Below, in pieces: positions 42,123 through 50,574 of a DNA stretch of 64,000 nt. This stretch comes from Rhodoferax fermentans. Lineage in GTDB: Bacteria; Pseudomonadota; Gammaproteobacteria; Burkholderiales; Burkholderiaceae_C. A model generated the notes under the pieces. It saw nothing but the letters and a program-made list of their open reading frames with translations, ran no database searches and had not been told where the DNA came from. Position 1 is the first letter of the stretch. The number at the start of each line of letters is the position of its first letter. The stretch covers positions 620,001 to 684,000 of the forward strand of contig NZ_MTJN01000002.1 in the NCBI RefSeq assembly GCF_002017865.1, read 5' to 3'. The translations under genes and the position numbers were made by a program.

Positions 42123-44126
42123 GTGAAACTACCGCCCGAAGACATCCACCAACGGCTGCTGGTTGCCCGCCTGCCCAGCCCGCCTCAGACGCTGATGCGG
42201 CTGATGGTGTTGTGCCAGTCAGACGATGCAGGCATGGGTGAGTTGTCGGAGTTGATTGCCAGTGACCCCGGCCTGTCGGCCAAGGTGTTGTCGGTGGCCC
42301 ACAGCGCGGCCTATTACCGCAGCAGCGCAAAAACCCTGACCCTGCTTCAAGCCACCAGCACGCTGGGCATGGCACTGATCAAGGTGCTGGCGATCAGCGA
42401 GTCGGTGTTTCAGACCTTCCACGCTTTCCGGCAAACCACCAGCGCTGACCTGCGCCGATTCTGGAAACACAGCCTAGGTGTGGCCGTGCTGGCGCGTGCG
42501 CTGGCCGAGCGCCAGGACAGTGTCGGCGCCGAAGAAGCCTACTTGACCGGTTTGTTGCACGACGTGGGCCGCCTGGCGCTGCTGGTGGCGGTGCCCGAGC
42601 GTTACAGCGCCCTGTTTGGCTTGCCGGACGACACCAGCCTGTGCAGCCAGGAGCAGCAACAGCTTGGTACCACCCACGCCGAAGCAGGCGCCTGGTTGCT
42701 GACGCACTGGCACCTGAGCCAATCCATGGTGCACAGTGTGCTGGAGCACCACAACCCGCCCACCAGACTGGCAGACACCCGGCCACTCACGCGCCTGATC
42801 CACCTGGCCCACCTGCTCGATGACCTGCCGCCGGAGCCCCTAGAGGAGCCCCCAGCCTGGGCCAGTGAACACGGCCTGACGCTGCAAGACATCAGTGAGC
42901 TGTTGCAAACAGCGGCCACCCAGGTGGCGCAGATCGCCCGCGACCTGGGGGTGGACATCTCGGACGCCAGTGAGCCCAGCGCCGCCAGCCTGGCCGTCAC
43001 CCGGCCCCAGCCACTCGACGCCGACCAGAGCGCGCTGGCGCGCGATGTGCTGGACCGCAGCGTGCTCAACGAGATGGCCATGACACTGATCAACCTGACC
43101 AGTACCAATGCCGCCCTCACCTCGATGCGCCAACACGCCAGCGCGGTGCTGCAGCTCGAAGACGCGATGGTGATGCTCACCCGTGACAACCAGCAGACGC
43201 TGGTGCCGGTGTCGATGAACGAGCGCCACCTGGCCGCCACACCGCTGGCCTTCGAGGTGGCGCATGACCCGTCGATGACGCACTGCCTGGCGCAGCGCAA
43301 GGTGGTTTTTTCCAAACGCCAGGGCCTGTCGCCGAGTGTCCTGCTCGATGTCATGGATACCAACGAAGTGGTGCTGCTGCCCTTGCTGACCGCCCAGCAG
43401 TGCTTGGGTGTGCTGGCGGCCAGCGTGCCGCCAGAGCTGAGCCAGCATCTCAGAAGCCAGCTGCCGACCCTGCAGGCCTTTGGGGTGTATGCCGGGCTGG
43501 CCCTGTCGCGCCGGCGCCTGGCCGACAAAAACCGCTCCGGCCAGACCCTGTCGGCCAAAGAAGCGCAAACCCTCGAACTCAAACGGGTGGTTCAGGCGGT
43601 TGACCTGCTGGTGGATGCCCTGTCCAAAACACCCCAGCCGACCGCCATGGTGCCGGTTGACCTGAGCCTGGCCGTGCGTGACACGGTGCAACTGCTGCAA
43701 CACCGCCAGCTCATACCCGGCAACATCGAGGTCAATGCCGAGATGCCCAACCGCGCCGCCTGGGTGCAGGGCTCACCCGGAAAAATCAAGCAGATCCTGC
43801 TGATCCTCATCAAAAATGCCTGTGAAACCATGCCCGATGGCGGGCAGATCATGGTCAACGGCGGTGGACTGGTGCAACGTGATGGGGGTGTCTACACCGT
43901 GCTCACGGTGGCAGACAGCGCTGCCAGCACCAAGGAAGCCATCCAGGCCCAGCTGTATGACAACGCCCCGGATGCGGCGCGCATCAACCGTGGCCAACCC
44001 AGCTTTGGCCTGGCCACGGTGAACCAGCTGCTCGAACAGATGGCCGGGCACATCAAGTTCAGCACCGGCCCCAGCGGCACCCGCTTTGACATCCTGTTGC
44101 CCTGCCCGCGCAACCCGACGGTGTGA
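42123..44126 (+). CDS. HDOD-GAF protein with degenerate kinase domain
   Basis: The 667-residue paralogue of the kinase at 37570: HDOD (about 10-250; ARLPSPPQTLMRLMVLCQSD, FWKHSLGVAVLARALAERQ, TGLLHDVGRLALLVAVPE), GAF (about 320-460) and an ATPase-like C-terminus. No H-box with a phosphoacceptor His is seen, the N-box survives (ILLILIKNACETM), but the DxGxG box reads VADSAASTKEA, so ATP binding is doubtful. GTG at 42123 is used. It may act as a regulator of the active kinase rather than as an enzyme. Confidence 0.9.
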   Translation: MKLPPEDIHQRLLVARLPSPPQTLMRLMVLCQSDDAGMGELSELIASDPGLSAKVLSVAHSAAYYRSSAKTLTLLQATSTLGMALIKVLAISESVFQTFHAFRQTTSADLRRFWKHSLGVAVLARALAERQDSVGAEEAYLTGLLHDVGRLALLVAVPERYSALFGLPDDTSLCSQEQQQLGTTHAEAGAWLLTHWHLSQSMVHSVLEHHNPPTRLADTRPLTRLIHLAHLLDDLPPEPLEEPPAWASEHGLTLQDISELLQTAATQVAQIARDLGVDISDASEPSAASLAVTRPQPLDADQSALARDVLDRSVLNEMAMTLINLTSTNAALTSMRQHASAVLQLEDAMVMLTRDNQQTLVPVSMNERHLAATPLAFEVAHDPSMTHCLAQRKVVFSKRQGLSPSVLLDVMDTNEVVLLPLLTAQQCLGVLAASVPPELSQHLRSQLPTLQAFGVYAGLALSRRRLADKNRSGQTLSAKEAQTLELKRVVQAVDLLVDALSKTPQPTAMVPVDLSLAVRDTVQLLQHRQLIPGNIEVNAEMPNRAAWVQGSPGKIKQILLILIKNACETMPDGGQIMVNGGGLVQRDGGVYTVLTVADSAASTKEAIQAQLYDNAPDAARINRGQPSFGLATVNQLLEQMAGHIKFSTGPSGTRFDILLPCPRNPTV

Positions 44127-44132
44127 GGGCTG

Positions 44133-44636
44133 TCACCCGGGGCGAAGCATCTCCAGGTGCGGTATGCCATCTTCCAGGTAGTGGGTGCCGGTGTCGACAA
44201 AACCGTGCTGGGCATAAAAGTGCGTGAGTTGCAGCTGGGCGCCGATGCGAATGGGCTGCGGGCCCCAGACCTGGCTGATGGCCGCAATCGCCTGGGTGAT
44301 CAGGGCGTGGCCCAAACCGCCACCACGCGCGCTCTGGCGTGTCAGCACCCGCCCGAAACTGGCCTCGGGAAACTTCACACCGGCTTCAAAACAGCGCGCA
44401 TAGGCCTGCAATTCACCGTGTTGCACCCCCAGCAGATGCATGGCCTGCCGGTCAGCACCGTCCATGTCCTGGAACAGGCACTGCTGCTCCACCACAAACA
44501 CCTGGCTGCGTAGGCGCAGCACCTCGTACAACTCGTACACGCGTAAGTCGTCAAAAGCCAGCAAACGCCATACTGGCGCGGCGTCCTCACCCTGCTTGCC
44601 AGCGGCCGAGCCAATCGACCAGAGTTTGAATGTCAC
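44133..44636 (-). CDS. ElaA-type GNAT acetyltransferase
   Basis: A 167-residue GNAT protein of the ElaA group: LYEVLRLRSQVFVVEQQCLF, QDMDGADRQAMHLLG, GRVLTRQSARGGGLGHALI (acetyl-CoA loop), and IRIGAQLQLTHFYAQHGF with YLEDGIPHLEML. The substrate of ElaA is not known. It lies 6 bases from the convergent kinase-like gene and is followed by a 130-base gap carrying a repeat copy. Confidence 0.88.
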   Translation of the reverse strand: MTFKLWSIGSAAGKQGEDAAPVWRLLAFDDLRVYELYEVLRLRSQVFVVEQQCLFQDMDGADRQAMHLLGVQHGELQAYARCFEAGVKFPEASFGRVLTRQSARGGGLGHALITQAIAAISQVWGPQPIRIGAQLQLTHFYAQHGFVDTGTHYLEDGIPHLEMLRPG

Positions 44637-44713
44637 GGTACAACCTCCTGTGTGCGCGCATCAGCGTCGCGCCAAAAAACGACCAAAACAAAATCAGCAA
44701 TTACTTCCAAATA

Positions 44714-44756
44714 CATAGCTATATGCCCTTATTTCAAAAGGACTAGAGGCCAATTT
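44714..44756 (+). repeat. Dispersed repeat, intergenic copy near consensus
   Basis: CATAGCTATATGCCC, then AAAAGGACTAGAGGCCAATT. Located between two minus-strand genes. Confidence 0.75.
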
Positions 44757-44766
44757 TTCATACAAA

Positions 44767-45225
44767 TCAGGCATCCGACTGGGCCAAGGCGCTGTTGAAA
44801 CCATGCACAGTTTTGCTGCCCACTGGCAGACGTTTGATGTATTTGAAAGTACCGGTGGCATGGGCGCAGGCCTGGCCGTGGGCGTCATACACCGTGGCCT
44901 CGGTGAAGGCCAGGGTGGCGGTGTGGTGTTTGAGGGTGCCACGCGCTGTCAAAGCTCCTTGTGAGGGCCGCATGAAGCTGGTTTTCATCTCCACCGTGAC
45001 CACACCGGTACGCCCGGGTGCGGCGCGCGCTGCCATCGCCATGGTCACGTCCAGCAGCGTCATCACCACACCACCGTGGGTCACCTGGTAAGAATTCAGG
45101 TGTTCGGGCTGCGGTGCGAAGCTCACCTCGGACTGGCCGTCGGCAAACACCGTGAGCACAAACCCCAGGTGGCGAACAAACGGGATATCGACGCCAAAGT
45201 CGGTGCTGGGCAGGGACAGGGTCAT
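44767..45225 (-). CDS. Hotdog-fold thioesterase (PaaI type)
   Basis: ATG 45225 overlaps the SDR stop (ATGA), which sets the start. The 152-residue protein has the hotdog signature HLNSYQVTHGGVVMTLLDVT (catalytic HGG region) and VTVEMKTSFMRPSQGALTAR. It should hydrolyse acyl-CoA thioesters. Coupling to an SDR suggests a shared acyl-CoA or beta-oxidation-type pathway, but substrate is unknown. Confidence 0.87.
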   Translation of the reverse strand: MTLSLPSTDFGVDIPFVRHLGFVLTVFADGQSEVSFAPQPEHLNSYQVTHGGVVMTLLDVTMAMAARAAPGRTGVVTVEMKTSFMRPSQGALTARGTLKHHTATLAFTEATVYDAHGQACAHATGTFKYIKRLPVGSKTVHGFNSALAQSDA

Positions 45226-46019
45226 GCGACAGACCCTCGCATGTAGGCGCTGGTGCCACCGTCCACCACCAGGCACTGGCCGGTGATGTGTTTGCCCGCG
45301 TCGGACGCCAGCAACAGCGTCACGCCCTTGAGGTCTTCATCATCCCCCAGGCGGCGCAGCGGCGCGCTGGCGGCCAGTCGCTCCTCACCCAGCAGTACTA
45401 GGGTGTCGGCGGTCATCTGGCTGGGGAACAAACCCGGACAGATGGCGTTGACATTGATGCCGTAACGACCCCACTCACAGGCCAGCGTGCGGGTGAAATT
45501 GATCACCGCGCCTTTGGAGGTGTTGTAGGCCAGGCTGCTCATGCCCGGCGGGTTGCCACCCAGCCCGGCAATCGAGGCCACATTGATGATGCGCCCACCC
45601 CGCGCGAGCATGCTTTGCTGGCCCAGCAACTGGCTCAGCACAAACATGCCGCGCACATTGAGGGCCATCACCTCGTCCCAGGCTGGCAGCGGGTGGTCTT
45701 GCGCCGGGGCGGCCCAGGTGGCGCCAGCGTTGTTGACCAGGATGTCCACATCCCCCATGCGTTGCAGGGTCTCGGACACCAGCTTGTGGATATCGGCCTC
45801 CTGCGCGCAATCGGCCGCCACCCAGCGTGCGTCGATGCCAGCGGCTTGTAATTCGGCGCAGGCTGCTTCCAGTGCGTCGGGCTGGCGTGCACACAACATC
45901 AGGCGTGCGCCCGCTTCACCCAGCGCGTGGGCCATTTGTAAACCCAGTCCGCGCGAGCCGCCGGCGACCAGCGCGGTTTTGCCGCTCAGGTCAAAAAGTT
46001 GTTGGATGGTGCGTGGCAT
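45222..46019 (-). CDS. Short-chain dehydrogenase/reductase
   Basis: Start is ATG 46019 (MPRTIQQLFDLSGKTALVAG). The 265-residue enzyme carries the NAD(P)-binding GGSRGLG, the NNAG motif (ILVNNAGATWAA), and the catalytic Ser and Tyr-x3-Lys (SIAGL, AYNTSKGAVI). End sequence VVDGGTSAYMRGS is standard. It resembles gluconate 5-dehydrogenase-like SDRs. Followed by the overlapping thioesterase. Confidence 0.9.
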   Translation of the reverse strand: MPRTIQQLFDLSGKTALVAGGSRGLGLQMAHALGEAGARLMLCARQPDALEAACAELQAAGIDARWVAADCAQEADIHKLVSETLQRMGDVDILVNNAGATWAAPAQDHPLPAWDEVMALNVRGMFVLSQLLGQQSMLARGGRIINVASIAGLGGNPPGMSSLAYNTSKGAVINFTRTLACEWGRYGINVNAICPGLFPSQMTADTLVLLGEERLAASAPLRRLGDDEDLKGVTLLLASDAGKHITGQCLVVDGGTSAYMRGSVA

Positions 46020-46214
46020 GGTTTGTCCTTGTGGGGACCCATTTTGCAGGAAATTCGACGGCCTTCGCGCGGCCACCCCAGCAGCCGAGCTTGCCCACAA
46101 AAACCGCCCCCGCCACACGGCCCGGTTACCATCGGCCGCCCAACGTTCACAACGGCCTGCTGGGTGCTTCTCGCACCGGCGTCTTGTGACACACGCTGTT
46201 GAGCCACTGAACCC

Positions 46215-46370
46215 ATGAACATCCACCTGAGCCTCACCCCCCTGATTTCGCTGCTGGCCGGCATCCTGATCCTGATCATGCCCCGGCTGCTGAACACCAT
46301 CGTGGCGGTCTACCTGATTGCGATTGGCCTGATTGGCCTGTTTGGTGCGGGCGGCTTGCGCCTGGGCTAA
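46215..46370 (+). CDS. DUF3096-like small membrane protein
   Basis: A 51-codon gene (MNIHLSLTPLISLLAGILIL, then IMPRLLNTIVAVYLIAIGLI, GLFGAGG). Two hydrophobic segments with a short basic loop match DUF3096 proteins. It stands alone on the plus strand between two minus-strand genes and has a weak ribosome site. Function is unknown. Confidence 0.75.
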   Translation: MNIHLSLTPLISLLAGILILIMPRLLNTIVAVYLIAIGLIGLFGAGGLRLG

Positions 46371-46375
46371 AGCCG

Positions 46376-47068
46376 TCAGAACAGGCTTGAGGCGATGTTG
46401 ATCGTCAAAGCCAGCAGCGTGGTGTTGAAGAAAAACGCCAGCACACAGTGCAGGGTGCCGGTGCGGCGCATGCTGCGGCTGGTGAAGCTCACATCCGCTG
46501 TTTGTGCCGAGGTGCCAATCACGATGGCAAAGTACACAAAGTCGGCATAGTCCGGTGCGTGGGTGCCCGGAAAGTCCAGCCCACCCGGCGCACCCTGGGC
46601 CACCGACACATAAAAATCGTGCGCGTAGTGCAGCGCAAACGCCACCTGGGTGAAGGCCCAGGAGCTGACCAGCGTCACGGTGGCCAGCAACACATGGCTG
46701 CGCCGCAACTCACCGGTGAGCTCCTTGACCATCGAGAGTTCGGCCACGATGGCCCAGACACACATCAACGCCGCACCCACCACCAGCAACAACACCAGAA
46801 ACTTGCCATCATCCTGCGACACCGCACGGCTGCGCATGCGCTCGTGGGTGGACCCAAACATCATCCAGGCCGCCAGCAACAGGTACACCAGCGCGCCCAC
46901 GTTCCAGCCGATGATGGCGCGTGTCACCCAGGGCTGCACCGTGGCCTGCGGAATCAACGCGGCGGTGAACACCCCCGCTGCCAGACAGCCCCACAAGCGC
47001 GGGCGTGAGCGCAACACCCGCAACACATAGGCGGATTTACCGCCTGGCGTCTCTGGCAAATTGGCCAT
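46376..47068 (-). CDS. DUF1345 membrane protein, copy 1
   Basis: A 230-residue membrane protein with five to six predicted segments. DUF1345 phrases: SRPRLWGCLAAGVFTAALIP, ARAIIGWNVGALVYLLLAAW, TWAFTQVAFALHYAHDFYVS-like stretch SSWAFTQVAFALHYAHDFY, and the ending SRSMRRTGTLHCVLAFFFNT. Function is unknown. Paralogue copy 2 lies 8 bases upstream in the same orientation, so the pair is a tandem duplication. Confidence 0.88.
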   Translation of the reverse strand: MANLPETPGGKSAYVLRVLRSRPRLWGCLAAGVFTAALIPQATVQPWVTRAIIGWNVGALVYLLLAAWMMFGSTHERMRSRAVSQDDGKFLVLLLVVGAALMCVWAIVAELSMVKELTGELRRSHVLLATVTLVSSWAFTQVAFALHYAHDFYVSVAQGAPGGLDFPGTHAPDYADFVYFAIVIGTSAQTADVSFTSRSMRRTGTLHCVLAFFFNTTLLALTINIASSLF

Positions 47069-47076
47069 GAACGCGG

Positions 47077-47769
47077 CTACAACAGCCCGCTGGCCAGGTT
47101 GACCAGCAACACCAACAACATCAGGTTGAACAACACCGCCAGCCCCCGCTGCACCCAGAGCACACGCGCCAGCTCGGGGCTGCTGATGCTGGCCTGGGCG
47201 CTGCGGCCCACGGTGCCCAGCGCCACCGCCAGGCCCAGAAAACGCCGGTAGTCACACACCCGCTCCTCGGACCAACGCAGCACCGCCGGGCTGCCCTGCA
47301 CCTGTGCATAAAAAAAGGCCTGCGCATAGTGCAGCGCACAACTGACCTGGGTCACCGCCCAGGCACTGGCCAGCGTCAGACCGGCCAGCACCGTGTGGGC
47401 CAGCCGCTGCGCTGCGGGCAGCTCCCGGGCCAGTGCCAGCTGAGCCACCACCGTGCCCAAGCACAACAGCACCGCCGCCGCCACCAACCCCAGCACGATC
47501 TGCCTGCCGTCTTGCTGCAGCACCGCCAGCACCCGCACACTGGTGCGAGGTTTGCCAAAAATCTGCCAGGCAGCGCCCAGCAAAAACACCGCAGCGCCAG
47601 CGTTCCAGCCCAAAATGGCCTTGGCCACCCAGGCTTGTACCTCTGCTGCGGGCACGATCCAGGCCACCACAGCACCGACCAGCCAGGCGCCCCAAAACAC
47701 CGGGCGCGCCAGGATCACCCGCAGCACATAGGGCACCGAGCTGAACGACAGGTTCGAGGCTTCGCTCAT
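47077..47769 (-). CDS. DUF1345 membrane protein, copy 2
   Basis: ATG 47769 overlaps the Dabb stop (ATGA). The 230-residue protein parallels copy 1: FWGAWLVGAVVAWIVPAAEV, WVAKAILGWNAGAAVFLLGA, SAWAVTQVSCALHYAQAFFY and a similar C-terminus. Divergence between the two copies is large, so the duplication is old. The Dabb-DUF1345-DUF1345 order suggests one transcript. Confidence 0.88.
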   Translation of the reverse strand: MSEASNLSFSSVPYVLRVILARPVFWGAWLVGAVVAWIVPAAEVQAWVAKAILGWNAGAAVFLLGAAWQIFGKPRTSVRVLAVLQQDGRQIVLGLVAAAVLLCLGTVVAQLALARELPAAQRLAHTVLAGLTLASAWAVTQVSCALHYAQAFFYAQVQGSPAVLRWSEERVCDYRRFLGLAVALGTVGRSAQASISSPELARVLWVQRGLAVLFNLMLLVLLVNLASGLL

Positions 47770-48077
47770 GGTGCAGGGTAGGTGTAGTCCATACACTGGC
47801 GCTCCAGGCGGATGGCGCCGATGAAGGGCTTGATGGCCACGTGATCCGGGTGGTTCTGGTAGGCCGCCAGCGCCTGGGCGTCTTCAAACTGCGAATACAG
47901 CACCAGGTCATAGGTGCATTCATGGCCCGGCTGGGCCGTGGCCACTTCAAAGCGGTGGGTGCCAGGCACCAGTTCGGCGCAGGATTCGAGCAGCGCCTTG
48001 GCGCGCGCCAGGTTGGTGGCCTTGTCCGCGCCCTCGGCGTGGTCCTTGAGTTTCCAGAAAACGATGTGTGTCAGCAT
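47766..48077 (-). CDS. Stress-responsive A/B barrel (Dabb) domain protein
   Basis: A 103-residue protein with MLTHIVFWKLKDHAEGADKA and the barrel segments GTHRFEVATAQPGHECTYDL, then YQNHPDHVAIKPFIG. Dabb proteins form dimeric alpha-beta barrels; the bacterial roles are poorly known. It is the first gene of a likely operon with the two DUF1345 genes. Confidence 0.9.
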   Translation of the reverse strand: MLTHIVFWKLKDHAEGADKATNLARAKALLESCAELVPGTHRFEVATAQPGHECTYDLVLYSQFEDAQALAAYQNHPDHVAIKPFIGAIRLERQCMDYTYPAP

Positions 48078-48127
48078 ACAAATGATGATAAGTCCATAAA
48101 ACGGGCCCCTGGCGCCACAGATCTTGC

Positions 48128-48805
48128 TCAGCCCGGCACCGTGGCTTGAGGCAGCGGTGCCGGTGGCAGCGGGCGCAGCTCCCGCGTCAGATCAAGCCGG
48201 GTGTAGGGCTGCGTGCGCCCGGACAGCAGCAACGCCAGCCGGGTCACCATCCAATGGGTTGGCGCGGGTGGCGCCAGCAGCGGCGCCAGCACCATCCAGA
48301 GTGCCAGCAGCGTCGGCACATACAGATGCCAGCGTGCACTTTGCAGAGCGGGTCGGGACATGGCCAACAGCGTCACCCCACTGCCCAGAAGCCAGCCCAG
48401 CACCACCTCAGACACCGAATGGGCATTCACCATCACCCGCGACAGCGCCACCCCAGCGGCCAGCACCAGGCCAAGACCCAGCGCCGCCTTGTGCCAGCCC
48501 GGTGAACACCGGGCCACCAGCGTGACCAGCAACAGCGGGTAAATCGCCGCCGAGAACATGGCGTGGCCCGAAAAACCGGTGAAGTTCCAGCTGGCCACCC
48601 CCACGCCCCAGCCGATGAACGCCAGCTTGGAAGCGGCATTCAACAGCGTGACCAGCGCCAGGAAGAACAACCACCTGTAGGCCAAAACCCGCGTGGCCTG
48701 CGAGCGCAACAAGGCCAGGCACACCCACAACGCCGCTGGCAACAAGGTTTGTACCTCACCAAAACGGGTGATCACATGCCAGTAGATGGGGAAAGCGGTC
48801 TCAGA
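48128..48805 (-). CDS. PAP2 family phosphatase, membrane bound
   Basis: ATG 48805 is used (MSETAFPIYWHVITRFGEVQ). The 225-residue protein has several membrane segments and the phosphatase motifs FSGHAMFSAAI (SGH) and LSRVMVNAHSVSEVVLGWLL (SRx5Hx3 with E instead of the common D). A first KxxxxxxRP motif is not obvious. It may act on lipid phosphates or undecaprenyl pyrophosphate. Confidence 0.85.
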   Translation of the reverse strand, partial: SETAFPIYWHVITRFGEVQTLLPAALWVCLALLRSQATRVLAYRWLFFLALVTLLNAASKLAFIGWGVGVASWNFTGFSGHAMFSAAIYPLLLVTLVARCSPGWHKAALGLGLVLAAGVALSRVMVNAHSVSEVVLGWLLGSGVTLLAMSRPALQSARWHLYVPTLLALWMVLAPLLAPPAPTHWMVTRLALLLSGRTQPYTRLDLTRELRPLPPAPLPQATVPG

Positions 48806-49009
48806 CATTGTGGGCGCGCGCCGCAATGGTGACCGGCCTGTTGTGTTGACATGACATCGACAGCAGCTGTGACAGGAGCATAAGGGGGTGGGTCATCGAT
48901 GGCTCTTTGGGTGGGGCATGTTATTGCCAGTCATCACGTGAGCATATAGAAAAATTTGCCAAGTTTGGCCGCAGTGCCAACCCAAACGCAGACAGCGTCG
49001 CGCCAACGC

Positions 49010-49711
49010 TCACAGCGCGAGCCACTCCCGGCACACGACCTCGTTGGCCAGCAGCGTGGCGGGGCTGCCCTCAAACACCACCCGACCCTGACCCATGACC
49101 AGGCAGCGGTTGGACACCTGCAGCGCGATGCTGAGTTTTTGCTCGATCAGCAGCACCGACACCCCGCGCGCTTTGAGGGTCCCCAGGAAGGTGGCCACCT
49201 GCGCCACCAGCTGCGGCGCCAGGCCCTCGGTGGGTTCGTCGATCAGGATCAGCTCGGGGTTGCCCATGAGCGTGCGGCACAGGGTCAGCATCTGCTGCTC
49301 ACCCCCCGACAAGACACCGGCCTTGACATGGGCACGCTGCTGCAGCTGCGGGAACAGCGCAAACATGTCGTTCATGGACCAGCGGCTGGCCGCGTGCCCC
49401 GGTTTCTGGCCCAGCAGCAGGTTTTGGGTGACCGTCAGGTCTGGGAACACATCACGGCTCTCGGGCACATACCCCAGCCCGGCGCGGGCAATCTCAAAAG
49501 TGGTGCGACCCAGCAGCTGCTGGCCACGCCACACCACACGGCCTTGGGCGGGCACCAGGCCCATGATGGCCTTGGCCAGGGTCGAGCGGCCCGAACCATT
49601 GCGCCCGAGCAGCGCCACCAGCTCGCCCGGCCCCACCTGCAGGGACACATCCTGCAGGACTCGGCTTTTGCCGTAACCGGCGCTCAGGTTCTGGATCTGC
49701 AGCATCTGCAT
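49010..49711 (-). CDS. livF: Branched-chain-type ABC transporter ATPase (LivF)
   Basis: A 233-residue ATPase with Walker A GRNGSGRST (last Lys replaced by Arg; usual GxGKST), signature LSGGEQQML, Walker B LILIDEPTEGLAP and the C-terminal CREWLAL typical of LivF. The Arg in the P-loop is unusual and may affect ATP use. Shares one base with livG (TGATG). End of the five-gene block. Confidence 0.9.
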   Translation of the reverse strand: MQMLQIQNLSAGYGKSRVLQDVSLQVGPGELVALLGRNGSGRSTLAKAIMGLVPAQGRVVWRGQQLLGRTTFEIARAGLGYVPESRDVFPDLTVTQNLLLGQKPGHAASRWSMNDMFALFPQLQQRAHVKAGVLSGGEQQMLTLCRTLMGNPELILIDEPTEGLAPQLVAQVATFLGTLKARGVSVLLIEQKLSIALQVSNRCLVMGQGRVVFEGSPATLLANEVVCREWLAL

Positions 49712-50574
49712 CAGGCCTTTGACGTGACATCGCGAAGCGATTGCTCGCCCCCTCTCCCCATCTGGGAGAGGGTCGGGGTGAGGGCAACCGCCGACTCGGC
49801 TGTGGACAACACGGCGCCCAGGTAAGCCTGCTGCACCAGCGGGTTGTTCCGCACCGCCTCAGGGCTGTCAAAGGCCAGCAGCTGGCCCTGCACCAGCACA
49901 GCGATTTTGGTCGCCAGCCCAAAGACCACGGACATGTCGTGCTCTACCATCAATAGCGTTTTGCCACGGGTCAGTGTGTCGATCAGCGCCATGAACTGGC
50001 TGGTCTCAGAACGGCTCATGCCTGCCGTGGGCTCATCCAGCAGCAACACCGGCGCATCGCTGGCCAGGGTCAAACCCAGCTCCAGCGCGCGTTGCTGGGC
50101 GTAACTGAGCTGTTGCGCTGGCAGGTGGGCAACGCTCTCAAGCTGCAGCTGCTGCATCAGGTTCTGGGTGCGGGTATTGGTGTCGGTCAAGCTGGCCAGA
50201 GACCGCCAGAAGTTGTAACCCAGGCCCTGACGCCACAACATCGCGCAGCGCAGGTTGTCAAACACACTCAGGGTCGGAAACAGCTGGCTGATCTGGAAGC
50301 TGCGCGCCAGGCCCAGGCGGTTGATCTCAAACGGTTTTTTGCCGTCGATACGCTGGCCCGCCAGCCAGATCTGGCCGCTGCTGGGGGCGCTGCGGCCGCT
50401 GATCAGGTCAAACAGGGTGGACTTGCCCGCGCCATTGGGGCCGATGATGGCCACCCGCTCACCCGCAGCCACCGTCAGGCTCAGGTCACGGATGATCTGG
50501 GCCGGGCCAAAAGATTTGTTCAGGCCAGCCAAGGCCAGCGCGGCACCAGCAGGGGGAGACGGCTGTGAGTTCAT
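49711..50574 (-). CDS. livG: Branched-chain-type ABC transporter ATPase (LivG)
   Basis: ATG 50574 is coupled to the livM stop. The 287-residue ATPase keeps Walker A GPNGAGKST, the signature LSYAQQRALELGLTLA (LSYGQ variant), and Walker B LLLDEPTAGM. The last 25 residues (AVALTPTLSQMGRGG) come from an inserted GC-rich repeat (49749-49784) and are not expected in LivG; the family normally ends just before. Translation still runs in frame into livF. Confidence 0.92.
   Translation of the reverse strand: MNSQPSPPAGAALALAGLNKSFGPAQIIRDLSLTVAAGERVAIIGPNGAGKSTLFDLISGRSAPSSGQIWLAGQRIDGKKPFEINRLGLARSFQISQLFPTLSVFDNLRCAMLWRQGLGYNFWRSLASLTDTNTRTQNLMQQLQLESVAHLPAQQLSYAQQRALELGLTLASDAPVLLLDEPTAGMSRSETSQFMALIDTLTRGKTLLMVEHDMSVVFGLATKIAVLVQGQLLAFDSPEAVRNNPLVQQAYLGAVLSTAESAVALTPTLSQMGRGGEQSLRDVTSKA
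49749..49784. repeat. Common CCCTCTCCC/GGGAGAGGG hairpin repeat inside livG end
   Basis: CCCTCTCCCCATCTGGGAG, then AGGGTCGGGGTGAGGG; a repeat common in proteobacterial gaps. Here it is coding sequence. Confidence 0.7.

Noticed and set aside
46035..46226. Upstream extension of the SDR gene to 46226
   Set aside because: Composition is unlike SDR proteins; the family start MPRT at 46019 fits the length.
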